From the NCBI RefSeq assembly GCF_009873495.1, contig NZ_CP046703.1:2232001-2296000 (forward strand): a DNA stretch of 64,000 bases, read 5' to 3'. The notes under the pieces are model-generated. The model ran no database searches, was not told the origin of the DNA, and was given only the letters and a program-made list of their open reading frames with translations. A program made the position numbers and the translations under genes. Source of the stretch: Nostoc sp. ATCC 53789. GTDB taxonomy: Bacteria; Cyanobacteriota; Cyanobacteriia; Cyanobacteriales; Nostocaceae. Below are positions 8,466 through 16,992 of the stretch, piece after piece (positions within the stretch are counted from its first letter, which is position 1; each line of letters opens with the position of its first letter).

Positions 8466-9188
8466 TTAAATTTCCCATCTTATTCTACCAGTTGCTTCCA
8501 TCAACAGAGGGTGCGACCACCAAAGCAAAGCGATAAAAATAGCAACTCCCAAATAGGAAGGGCGGAGAAATTCCTGCCATAAGATAGATTGACGACCGTC
8601 AATAATTGCCTTAAAGGGAATAATTGAAGTCCGTTGTTTGGCAATTTCAAAGGCTTCCCCATAGCGATCGCTCAAACGGCGATCCCCGTGCCAAACTCCA
8701 AACAAGTGATGCAACACCAATCCAATGGAAGTCACAAGGGTAAAGGTAGTACCTAGCCACAGAGTATGGGCAACACACCAGATTATTTGTCCCACCATCT
8801 GGGGATGACGGGTAATTCGAATAATTCCTGTTTCGTAGAGATGAACTTGGGGCTTTTGAATGGCAGCAATTTCTAGTAGATTGAAGGTAGCAGGATATAA
8901 AAACAAAAACGAGATTGCTGACAGCAGCCAAACAAATTCTCGTACTCCTGGCACTCCTTGTACCTGCCAAAGTTGCAAACCATCATAGCGGTGCCCAAAA
9001 AAGTAAATAATTAATATCACAGCCAACGGTAGGCTGACTAATGCAAAAAAAATGCGATAAAGCCTTGGGCCAATATATTTTTCTGCCCAAGGACGCAAAG
9101 CAGCGCCTCCACTGTGAGCGATCGCAAAAACTATTTGTAACCCCAGTATGACAAAATGACTGGGTGTCAACCAAGAAATCAGCAGCAT
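8466..9188 (-). CDS. NnrU-family integral membrane protein (Z-ISO-like)
   Basis: The 240-residue protein has about six membrane segments. NnrU-family features include FAIAHSGGAALR near the N-terminus, the ETGIIRITRHPQMVGQIIW motif and HHLFGVWHGDRRLSDRYGEAF. The plant 15-cis-zeta-carotene isomerase Z-ISO belongs to this family and uses His ligands for haem, and comparable His residues (His25, the RHPQ His) are present. Carotenoid isomerisation is a reasonable but unproven role. It is divergent from rbcR with about 210 bp between. Confidence 0.8.
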   Translation of the reverse strand: MLLISWLTPSHFVILGLQIVFAIAHSGGAALRPWAEKYIGPRLYRIFFALVSLPLAVILIIYFFGHRYDGLQLWQVQGVPGVREFVWLLSAISFLFLYPATFNLLEIAAIQKPQVHLYETGIIRITRHPQMVGQIIWCVAHTLWLGTTFTLVTSIGLVLHHLFGVWHGDRRLSDRYGEAFEIAKQRTSIIPFKAIIDGRQSILWQEFLRPSYLGVAIFIALLWWSHPLLMEATGRIRWEI

Positions 9189-9400
9189 ATAGACGGGTGA
9201 AGTAATTTAAAGAAAATTGAATTCAGTACAACCAATACCACAAAGTATTCCAAAGGAGACTTTAGTCAAGATGTTGTGCTACTGTCCTTTTCGAGTCAAG
9301 TCTTCAAGTTTAATATGCAACAAATCAGACGCGGCTGATTGCTGCCAAAGTTTATTTGTTGTGTGCATCCGCTCCTTTCAATGTTTGTGGGTTGAGCCTT

Positions 9401-10414
9401 ATGTCTGACCTTCCTTTCACTTTAGATCAGTTACGGATTTTAAAAGCGATCGCACAAGAAGGAAGCTTCAAGCGTGCCGCCGATAGTCTTTATGTCTCCC
9501 AGCCTGCCGTCAGCTTACAAGTCCAAAATCTTGAACGGCAGCTAGATGTTCCTTTATTCGACCGTGGAGGACGACGTGCCCAATTAACTGAAGCAGGACA
9601 TCTACTCCTAAATTACGGTGAAAAAATCCTCAGTCTGTGTCAAGAAACCTGCCGCGCCATTGAGGATTTACAAAATCTCCAAGGCGGTACGTTAATTGTC
9701 GGTGCTTCTCAAACCACCGGCACTTATCTTTTGCCTAGAATGATCGGCATGTTCCGACAAAAATATCCAGATGTGGCAGTGCAATTACACGTCCACTCTA
9801 CCCGGCGGACTGCTTGGAGTGTTGCTAATGGACAAGTTGATCTGGCAATAATCGGCGGTGAAATTCCTGGTGAACTATCAGAATCTTTGGAAGTTCTTTC
9901 TTACGCAGAAGATGAACTAGCGCTGATTTTACCTGTCTTTCACCCCTTTGCTAAACTTGAAACAATCCAAAAAGAAGACCTATATAAATTACAATTCATT
10001 GCCCTAGATTCCCAATCGACCATCCGCAAAGTGATTGACCAAGTGCTAGGACGCTGTGAAATTGATACCAGACGTTTTAAGGTTGAAATGGAACTAAATT
10101 CCATTGAAGCAATTAAGAATGCCGTGCAATCTGGTTTAGGGGCTGCTTTTGTTTCAACAAGTGCGATCGCTAAAGAGTTACAAATGGGTGTTCTGCACCG
10201 TACCCCTATTGAAGGGGTAGTCGTCAAACGGACGCTATGGTTGATTTTTAATCCCAATCGCTATAGATCCAAGGCCGCAGAAGCCTTTAGTCAAGAAATT
10301 TTGCCCCAGTTTGCTAACCCTGGATGGAGTCAAGATGTGTTAAAATTTACACAAAAAAACATCGTGGTAACTACATTGGATATAGCAATACCCGCCTCAT
10401 CTGGCGAAGACTAA
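9401..10414 (+). CDS. rbcR: LysR-family transcriptional regulator RbcR
   Basis: The 337-residue LysR-type regulator has an N-terminal winged helix-turn-helix ([38 protein letters not shown]) and a C-terminal effector domain (about residues 90-300). The sequence strongly resembles cyanobacterial RbcR, which acts on CO2-fixation genes. I chose the ATG at 9401 because [12 protein letters not shown] is the usual RbcR start; a frame extending to 9356 adds 15 unlike residues. An extra C-terminal tail of about 30 residues follows the domain. It lies near ndhF, a common cyanobacterial neighbourhood. Confidence 0.85.
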   Translation: MSDLPFTLDQLRILKAIAQEGSFKRAADSLYVSQPAVSLQVQNLERQLDVPLFDRGGRRAQLTEAGHLLLNYGEKILSLCQETCRAIEDLQNLQGGTLIVGASQTTGTYLLPRMIGMFRQKYPDVAVQLHVHSTRRTAWSVANGQVDLAIIGGEIPGELSESLEVLSYAEDELALILPVFHPFAKLETIQKEDLYKLQFIALDSQSTIRKVIDQVLGRCEIDTRRFKVEMELNSIEAIKNAVQSGLGAAFVSTSAIAKELQMGVLHRTPIEGVVVKRTLWLIFNPNRYRSKAAEAFSQEILPQFANPGWSQDVLKFTQKNIVVTTLDIAIPASSGED

Positions 10415-10667
10415 AATCTGGTAACACAATTTTGGATTTTAAATTTAAGATTTTGGATTGACCCCATAGGAAAAGTGGAGCTTGAGATCATGAAATTATT
10501 TGATTCATCTCCACGAATTAATTCAAGGGTATAAAGCCAATATTTTAGATTTTGGATGGGAAATTTTTCCTTAACTCCAAAATCTAAAATCTAAAATCTA
10601 AAATTAGTTAAGGTTATTAGTCCTTTGTTTTTTGTAAATTACCAATGACTAATGACTAATCACGAAA
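10415..10667. repeat. AT-rich repeat region between rbcR and the kinase gene
   Basis: Units of the form aaaatcta and attttgga are repeated in both orientations. For example, tattttagattttgg near 10542 faces ccaaaatctaaaatctaaaat near 10578, allowing a long A/T hairpin. Heptamers (aatgact) run up to within ten bases of the kinase start. No clear promoter box is seen. Confidence 0.6.
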
Positions 10668-12065
10668 ATGGAAGTTTACTGTACTCGTCCACGTTGTCCA
10701 CGCCCACAAAACTATTTTGCTGATTTAGATGATATTACAACCCTGAAAACAACGCAGCAAAAATACTGTACTACGTGTGGTATGCCACTGCTGTTAGATG
10801 GTCGATATGTACCCACGAAGTTGCTGGGAAGGGGTGGATTTGGAGCAGCATTTTTGGCACGCGATCGCCGCATCCCAGGAATGCGTCAATGCGTGGTTAA
10901 GCAGTTTCAACCAGTGGGTAATTTAACCTCAACTCAACTGCAACAAGCACAGATAATGTTTGAGAGAGAGGCAGACGTTCTAGCACAACTTGGTAACGAT
11001 CACGAACAAATTCCTGACCTGTTTGCCTTCTTCCCAGTGATAGTTAATAGTTCGCAATCAGGACAGGAAGACCAATTTTTTTACTTAGTACAAGAATATA
11101 TTGATGGGCAAAATTTAGAAGAAGAATTAGTTCAACAGGGCAAATTTTCTGAACACCAAGTCTTAGAGGTGCTGCAAGAAATCCTGAAGGTGCTAAAGTT
11201 TGTCCACGAGCGAGGCATTATCCACAGAGATATTAAACCTTCTAACATCATGCGCCGTCGTGATGGGAAACTTTTCCTCTTAGATTTTGGCGCAGTTAAG
11301 CAAGTAACAAATGTTGCACTAGGAGCTGCTTCTTCCACAGGAATTTATTCTATGGGATTTGCACCACCTGAACAGATGGCTGGGGGGCAAGTATTCCCAT
11401 GTACAGACTTATACGCTTTAGCTGTAACTATTATTACCTTATTAACAAATCAAGAAGCAATTCAACTATTTGATGCCTATAGCAACCAGTGGAAATGGCG
11501 CGAGCAAGTAAATGTCAATCCTCGCCTTGCTGACATTTTAGATAAGATGCTGTTACCTGCTGCTAATCAGCGCTTTCAATCGGCGCAGGAAGTTCTAGAT
11601 GCGCTTTATTCACAGCCTCTAGCCCCTACACAACTTAATACGCCTTCTGTAACACTTCCACCACAATCACCTAAAAGTTCTAATCCCGTCGTCTCCCAGC
11701 CTTCACCAACTCAACCAGCGTTTTCTACAGTGGAATTGTTGGGTGGAGCGGCATTTAGTGGATTTGAGGGGGCATTGATAGCGATCGCCCTCTTCAGTCT
11801 AGTACAATCACCAATAGTTACTTTAAGCGTTGCATGTGTAATTTTGGGGATACTGGTATTTGCCCAAACCAGACGCTGGATTGAAAAGTTCGATTTATTA
11901 ATTATTCCGACAATTACTTTTGCGATTATTTTTTTTATTCCCTTTTTACAAGGGGGTATTGGCATTCAGGCAGTGGTCATTTTATCAGTTGCAGCAGCAT
12001 TGGTAGCCATTTCACTGACAGCCATATTTCGGCTTATTTACAAATTATTATCTCTCATCCTTTAA
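10668..12065 (+). CDS. Membrane-anchored Ser/Thr protein kinase with N-terminal zinc-ribbon-like motif
   Basis: The 465-residue protein has, in order: a Cys4 motif (Cys5, Cys10, Cys34, Cys37); a Hanks-type kinase domain (about residues 48-310) with the glycine loop LGRGGFGAAF, VVKQF lysine, HRDIKPSN (catalytic Asp188) and DFGAVK (Asp206); a Pro/Ser/Gln linker (about 310-350); and three to four C-terminal membrane helices. It phosphorylates Ser/Thr on unknown targets. It is followed 27 bp later by the first of three binding-protein genes, suggesting one operon. The usual cyanobacterial 4-Cys kinase layout fits. Confidence 0.9.
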   Translation: MEVYCTRPRCPRPQNYFADLDDITTLKTTQQKYCTTCGMPLLLDGRYVPTKLLGRGGFGAAFLARDRRIPGMRQCVVKQFQPVGNLTSTQLQQAQIMFEREADVLAQLGNDHEQIPDLFAFFPVIVNSSQSGQEDQFFYLVQEYIDGQNLEEELVQQGKFSEHQVLEVLQEILKVLKFVHERGIIHRDIKPSNIMRRRDGKLFLLDFGAVKQVTNVALGAASSTGIYSMGFAPPEQMAGGQVFPCTDLYALAVTIITLLTNQEAIQLFDAYSNQWKWREQVNVNPRLADILDKMLLPAANQRFQSAQEVLDALYSQPLAPTQLNTPSVTLPPQSPKSSNPVVSQPSPTQPAFSTVELLGGAAFSGFEGALIAIALFSLVQSPIVTLSVACVILGILVFAQTRRWIEKFDLLIIPTITFAIIFFIPFLQGGIGIQAVVILSVAAALVAISLTAIFRLIYKLLSLIL

Positions 12066-12092
12066 AAAGCTTTTGGTGCTAATAGTCACATA

Positions 12093-13139
12093 ATGTCTCA
12101 GAAAAACGAAACACTTAGTCTTTTCTTAGCTGCTGTTATCACCATTGGCTTAATCTTTAGTGGCTTATGGTTTTTTATGGAACGGTGGGCACAGCTAAAT
12201 GGAACTGCTGCTAAATCTTCGGGGACTAACAACACAGATAATCCGATAAACCAGTTTATCAGTAGTAAATGTAACGTGCCCAACCTCTTAGAAGGGACAT
12301 TCAACTATGGTGGTAGCACAACTTGGGCACCCATTCGTAAAGACGTAGACTCCGTACTAGAAAGCCAGTGCCCTCGGTTTATTTTACGTTACACTCAACC
12401 TCCATCAGGTAATGCAGGATCTGGAACTGGTATTCGGATGTTGATAGACAATCAACTAGCTTTTTCTCAATCTTCTCGTTCAGTAAAGGCTGAAGAAAAT
12501 GCCGAAGCTCAACAAAAAGGATTTAGTTTGAAAGAAATTCCAGTGGCGATTGATGGAATTGTGATCGCTGTCAACCACGATCTCAACATCCCTGGTTTAA
12601 CTGTGGCTCAACTCAAAGACATCTACACGGGCAAAATTACTAATTGGCAACAGGTAGGTGGGCCAAATTTACCCATTAAAGTTTACTCTCGTAATGAAGA
12701 AACTGGGGGTACAGTAGAATTCTTTGTCGAAAATGTTCTAAATAAAGAAAAGTTTGGTGCCAATGTTAATTACGTTGACACGACCACTGAGGCAGTACGA
12801 AAAGTAGCTGCAAATCCTGGGGGAATTTACTATGCTTCTGCCCCAGAGGTTGTACCTCAGTGTATTATTAAATCCATACCACTGGGACGCACAAGCAGTC
12901 AATTAGTGCCTCCTTACCAACAACCGTTTGTACCTCCATCTCAATGTCCCAGTAAACGTAATCAATTGAATAGTCAGGCATTTCGTAGTGGAGACTATGC
13001 AATTACTCGCAATTTATTTGTAATTATTAAACAGAATGGCCAAGCAGATCAGCAAGCTGGCGAAGCTTATGCAAACTGGCTGTTGACACCTCAGAGTCAA
13101 GACCTGATCGAAAAGGCTGGATTTGTCAGAATTAAATGA
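12093..13139 (+). CDS. PstS-like periplasmic-binding protein with N-terminal membrane anchor
   Basis: The 348-residue protein begins MSQKNETLSLFLAAVITIG, with a single hydrophobic segment (about residues 10-29) lacking a lipobox Cys or clear signal-peptidase site, so it is probably anchored and faces the periplasm. The rest is a PBP-like domain of the phosphate-binding type: FNYGGSTTWAPIR, FSQSSRSVK, IPVAIDGIVIAVN, LKDIYTGKITNWQQVGG. It starts 27 bp after the kinase. No transporter permease or ATPase is nearby, so a sensing role is plausible. It is paralogous to the gene at 14861. Confidence 0.85.
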   Translation: MSQKNETLSLFLAAVITIGLIFSGLWFFMERWAQLNGTAAKSSGTNNTDNPINQFISSKCNVPNLLEGTFNYGGSTTWAPIRKDVDSVLESQCPRFILRYTQPPSGNAGSGTGIRMLIDNQLAFSQSSRSVKAEENAEAQQKGFSLKEIPVAIDGIVIAVNHDLNIPGLTVAQLKDIYTGKITNWQQVGGPNLPIKVYSRNEETGGTVEFFVENVLNKEKFGANVNYVDTTTEAVRKVAANPGGIYYASAPEVVPQCIIKSIPLGRTSSQLVPPYQQPFVPPSQCPSKRNQLNSQAFRSGDYAITRNLFVIIKQNGQADQQAGEAYANWLLTPQSQDLIEKAGFVRIK

Positions 13140-13196
13140 TCAAATGAGTTAGATTTAGCCAAATAATAAACATTTTTATTTTATTAAAATTTGTTC

Positions 13197-14597
13197 ATGT
13201 CACAAAAGAATGAAACCGCAGTTTTAGCCTTGGCTCTGTTGCTGACAGTTGGAATAGTTGGCGGAGGTGTGTGGTGGTTTACTAATGGCTCTGGAGCCAA
13301 AATAAGTAATACCATCATTCCAGGTTCAGAAGCAGGCAAAAATCCATCCCTACAAGATCGGATTAGTTTTGGAGACAAAACTTTGACTCCAGGTGCGGTT
13401 TCTGCTGCAAAAAAAGAAGGAATCCAGGCGATCGCTGCTAAAAGTTATGATAAAGCGATCGCTAATTTCACAGATTCCCTAAAACTCAACCGTAACGATC
13501 CAGAAGCACTGATCTTTCTTAATAACGCCCGCATTGGCTCTTCCAAGAGTTACACCATTGTGGCTTCCGTAGCAATAGGCACTGACCCCAATGCGTCTTT
13601 AGAAATTTTACGTGGCATCGCTCAAGCCCAAAATGAAATTAATACCTCTGGGGGAGCTAAAGGAGTACTGTTGAGGGTAGGTATAGCTAACGACGACGAC
13701 AATCCAGAAATAGCAAAGCAAATCGCTTCTAGCCTAGTCAGCAATTCAGAAGTATTAGGTGTAGTTGGGCCCATCACTAGCGATTCTACTTTAGCCGCAG
13801 GTACTATTTATACTTCTGGACAACTTGTAGCTATTTCCCCTACCAGTACATCTGTCAAAATTTCTAACTTTAGCCGCTACGTTTTTCGCACAGTTCCCAG
13901 TGATTTTATGGCTGCGAGAAGTTTAGCCAACTATATGGTGAGAACTTTGCAGAAAAAAAATGCAGTGGTTTTCTTTAATTCTCAGAGTAACTATAGCCAG
14001 TCTTTAAAGTCTGAATTTGTTTCATCTGTTTCTTTAGAAGGTGGACAAGTATCCAGCGAATTTGACTTATCCAAGGCAGATTTTAGTGCGGCTAAAAGTA
14101 TAGAAGAAGCAACTAAACAAGGTGCAGAAGTGCTGATGTTAGCTGCTAATACAGCAACTCTCGATAAAGCGCTGCAAGTAATTCAGATTAATCAGAAACG
14201 GTTAACTCTGCTGGCAGGAGATGATGTTTATACCGCCAAAACTTTAGAGATTGGTAGAGAACAAGCTGTGGGGATGGTAGTAGCAGTTCCCTGGCATATT
14301 GATGGCGATCGCAAGTCAGATTTCCCCCAGAAATCTCGGCAGCTATGGGGTGGTGATGTGAGTTGGCGAAGCGCTCTCAGCTATGATGCTACTGTGGCTT
14401 TGATTACGGCATTAAAACGCAATCCCACACGTTTTGGAGTTCAACAAGCCCTGGCATCCTCTGACTTCTCTGCCACCGGCGCTTCTGGTACAATTCGGTT
14501 TTTAGCATCAGGCGATCGCAATGCGCCAGTCCAACTTGTAAAAATTGTTCCTGGTTCTCGCTCTCGCACAGGTTATGACTTTGAGCCAGTGCGTTAA
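13197..14597 (+). CDS. ABC-type branched-chain amino acid-like binding protein with N-terminal anchor and TPR-like segment
   Basis: The 466-residue protein begins MSQKNETAVLALALLLTVG, the same N-terminal motif as its two neighbours, and has one hydrophobic segment. A TPR-like hairpin follows (AAKSYDKAIANFTDSLKLN, about residues 75-105). The rest is a Peripla_BP_6 (LivJ-like) receptor domain: VASVAIGTDPNAS, GVVGPITSDSTLAAG, FFNSQSNYSQSLKSEF. I chose ATG 13197 over an upstream TTG at 13191 because it restores the shared MSQKNET start. It could bind an amino acid or similar small ligand. It lies in the kinase-binding-protein cluster. Confidence 0.85.
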   Translation: MSQKNETAVLALALLLTVGIVGGGVWWFTNGSGAKISNTIIPGSEAGKNPSLQDRISFGDKTLTPGAVSAAKKEGIQAIAAKSYDKAIANFTDSLKLNRNDPEALIFLNNARIGSSKSYTIVASVAIGTDPNASLEILRGIAQAQNEINTSGGAKGVLLRVGIANDDDNPEIAKQIASSLVSNSEVLGVVGPITSDSTLAAGTIYTSGQLVAISPTSTSVKISNFSRYVFRTVPSDFMAARSLANYMVRTLQKKNAVVFFNSQSNYSQSLKSEFVSSVSLEGGQVSSEFDLSKADFSAAKSIEEATKQGAEVLMLAANTATLDKALQVIQINQKRLTLLAGDDVYTAKTLEIGREQAVGMVVAVPWHIDGDRKSDFPQKSRQLWGGDVSWRSALSYDATVALITALKRNPTRFGVQQALASSDFSATGASGTIRFLASGDRNAPVQLVKIVPGSRSRTGYDFEPVR

Positions 14598-14860
14598 TCA
14601 GCAATAAAAAATTAAAAATTAACCAATAGTTAACCTAAAAAAGCTCTCAAGATGAGAAATTGAGCTTTATGGGGAAAAATTCTAATATCAACTAACAAAT
14701 AATTCAAAGGAAATTTACTATATCTAGAACCCTAAATAATTCAGAAGTTAGGATTTGTCAGAATTCACTAACAAAATACCCGTCCTCCAAATACAATCTC
14801 AAGTAGCAAGCACCTATTAAGTTAAGCACTTATATTGAATGGACGTGCGGGTAATTTACT

Positions 14861-15907
14861 ATGTCTCAAAAAAATGAAACAACTATTCTTGTTTTATCCA
14901 TCCTAATCACAGCCGGGTTAATAGCTGGCGGTTTTTGGTGGTTTAGTAGAAAGTCTGGTGTTGACCTAAATGCAATTAATTCTGGTAGCACCAAAACGCC
15001 CCAAACTGGCTCAGAACAACCTAGTGGCAATACTTTCACTTCAGTAAAGGATGTTCCTACAGGATTATTCAATTATGGAGGCAGTACATCTTGGGCACCG
15101 ATTCGCTTGGTAGTTGATTCACCAATTCAAGCGGCGCGACCAGAATTTCGGCTGCGTTATGTAGAACCCAGTAATGCATCTCCTGGTACTGGTACTGGCA
15201 TCCAGTCACTGATAGACGGTCAACTAGCCTTTGCCCAGTCTTCCCGACCAGTTCTCGATCAGGAATTAAGCCGCGCCCAGCAGCGTGGATTCAGTTTGAA
15301 ACAAATTCCTGTAGCTATCGATGGTTTAGCAGTCGCAGTTAATCCCAACCTCAAAATCTCAGGACTGACTGTAGACCAATTAAAGTCAATTTACACAGGC
15401 AAAATCAATAATTGGAGCCAGGTGGGTGGCCCCAATATTCCGATTAAGCCCTATTCTCGCCGCATTGCTGATGGCGGTACTGTAGAACTTTTTGTCCAAG
15501 ACATCTTGGGTGGTCAAGCTTTTAGCCCCAATGTGGAATTTATCTCCACAACCACCCAAGCCTTGCAAAAATTGGCTGGTAGTTCTGGTGGTATCTACTA
15601 CGCTTCTGCCCCAGAGGTGATTCCTCAATGTTCAATCAAACCCTTACCGTTGGGGCGAACACAAGGGCAATATATTGCTCCTTACCAAGAAACATTTGTC
15701 CTCCCGTCTGAATGTCCTGGTAAACGGAACAAATTGAATATTGAGGCTTTCCAATCAGGAAAATACCCGATTACCCGCAATCTGTTTGTGGTGGTCAAAC
15801 AGAATGGTCAGACTGAGCAGCAAGCAGGTGTCGCTTACGCCAACTTACTGCTGACTGAGCAGGGACAGGAACTGATTACCCAAGCTGGATTTGTCAAAAT
15901 TCGCTGA
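14861..15907 (+). CDS. PstS-like periplasmic-binding protein with N-terminal membrane anchor (second copy)
   Basis: The 348-residue protein is a paralogue of the product at 12093 and has the same length. It starts MSQKNETTILVLSILITAG and has FNYGGSTSWAPIRLVVDS, FAQSSRPV, IPVAIDGLAVAVN and LKSIYTGKINNWSQVGG. Both end with the same AYANLLLT..GQELI..AGFVKIR-type tail. It follows a 263-bp gap, so it may have its own promoter. Tandem divergence of two phosphate-type receptors around a LivJ-type receptor suggests different ligands for one signalling or uptake route. Confidence 0.85.
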   Translation: MSQKNETTILVLSILITAGLIAGGFWWFSRKSGVDLNAINSGSTKTPQTGSEQPSGNTFTSVKDVPTGLFNYGGSTSWAPIRLVVDSPIQAARPEFRLRYVEPSNASPGTGTGIQSLIDGQLAFAQSSRPVLDQELSRAQQRGFSLKQIPVAIDGLAVAVNPNLKISGLTVDQLKSIYTGKINNWSQVGGPNIPIKPYSRRIADGGTVELFVQDILGGQAFSPNVEFISTTTQALQKLAGSSGGIYYASAPEVIPQCSIKPLPLGRTQGQYIAPYQETFVLPSECPGKRNKLNIEAFQSGKYPITRNLFVVVKQNGQTEQQAGVAYANLLLTEQGQELITQAGFVKIR

Positions 15908-15927
15908 CACCTGGGATTACACTCAGG

Positions 15928-15952
15928 CAGAGTGGCGGAAATCGCCGCTCTG
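15928..15952. terminator. Hairpin between convergent binding-protein and devH genes
   Basis: The hairpin cagagtggcg-gaaat-cgccgctctg has arms with one mismatch and can serve both converging transcripts. There is no long T run. Confidence 0.55.
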
Positions 15953-15961
15953 AACTCTGCT

Positions 15962-16681
15962 TTAACCAGCTCTATTAATCGATTCTGCTGGCAAACAAAT
16001 TAAATTATCCCCTTGGGTGAGGATTAAGCCGCGTTGACGCAGCTTACCCATCAAGCGGGTCACGGTGACACGGGTCGAACCAATCGCGCTACCAATTTGG
16101 GCATGGGTGAGGGGGAAAGGCAGACAATAGCCGCGAATCACATCAGGATCGGTGTCGCTCATTGCTGGCTCTCCATATTCCTCAATTAACAATGTGAGAA
16201 ATCCTAAGAGTCGATCAATTGTACGGCGTTGTCCCAAGGCACTCAGCCACAGCAGCTTACGCTGGTGCTGATACCTAAAGGCATCCATAACTTCACGACG
16301 GAAGTGAGGCCAGTTGTCTAGGTCATGCCAGTACATCCACAGCACCGCAGTTTGGTCAACATGGGCGTAAGCCTGGAGTGTAAATGGCGACTGAGCAACA
16401 ATTTCAAATGGCTGTCCCGCTCCCACAAAACCCAAGAACGCTTCTTCTGGGGTTCTGTTGATTCGTCGAGACGTTAGCTGACTAGCTGTTGCACTAACTT
16501 GGGCGGTTCCTACCATGCGGATCGCACCCCTTTGCACCAAATATAGCAATCCAGGCCGGGCTGGAATGCGCTCATCTTTGCTAAAGGTACGGCATCGATA
16601 GTGTTCTTGAGCCCAGTCAAGAATTCGTTGCCAAGTTAAAAAAGGCCGTGATGCCTCAGAAAAGGAGGATGGAGATTGCAT
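15962..16681 (-). CDS. devH: Crp/Fnr-family regulator, DevH-like
   Basis: The 239-residue protein has an N-terminal cyclic-nucleotide-binding-like barrel (GLLYLVQRGAIRMVG, EEAFLGFVGAGQPFEIV) and a C-terminal winged helix (LTHAQIGSAIGSTRVTVTRL, about residues 190-210) of the CRP/NtcA type. The N-terminus MQSPSSFSEASRPFLTWQRI resembles Anabaena DevH, which is needed for the heterocyst glycolipid layer. I chose ATG 16681; the frame also opens at a TTG at 16789. A GTT-N8-TAC sequence at 16822-16835 is one base off the NtcA consensus and could be a binding site. The gene name rests on remembered similarity. Confidence 0.75.
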   Translation of the reverse strand: MQSPSSFSEASRPFLTWQRILDWAQEHYRCRTFSKDERIPARPGLLYLVQRGAIRMVGTAQVSATASQLTSRRINRTPEEAFLGFVGAGQPFEIVAQSPFTLQAYAHVDQTAVLWMYWHDLDNWPHFRREVMDAFRYQHQRKLLWLSALGQRRTIDRLLGFLTLLIEEYGEPAMSDTDPDVIRGYCLPFPLTHAQIGSAIGSTRVTVTRLMGKLRQRGLILTQGDNLICLPAESINRAG

Positions 16682-16992
16682 AGGTAACAAAGAGCGTTCG
16701 GCTGAAGACAAAGACGTGATCAAAAGGTGCAAGGAGTGTCTTTGTGTTGACGAGGCAGGCTTAACGCCTAACAGCGCCAGCCAATCCAAAGAATAGAAAG
16801 CAAATTACTCTCTACTCTTTTGTTATACTTCCTACTGTACAATGATGGTAGTAAAGTTTACTTACTATTCATCGATTATTCATCAAATTTTATCCTCTTC
16901 TCATTTTTCTTCATCTAAATTAAATTTATACCGCAAGATAGATGACAGAAAAGTAACAAATATATCTTACATGGCTGTTTAAATAATATTAC
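16682..16992. promoter_or_regulatory. AT-rich divergent promoter region of devH and the ArgRS-like gene
   Basis: About 310 bp of AT-rich DNA separates two divergent starts. A near-consensus NtcA-type site (gtt-N8-tac) lies at 16822-16835, upstream of devH on the minus strand. The rest contains poly-T and ATTATTCATC-like runs with no further recognised element. Confidence 0.4.

Noticed and set aside
15962..16789. NtcA as identity of the Crp-family regulator
   Set aside because: The helix-turn-helix is NtcA-like but the N-terminal half differs from the NtcA sequence as I remember it; DevH fits better.
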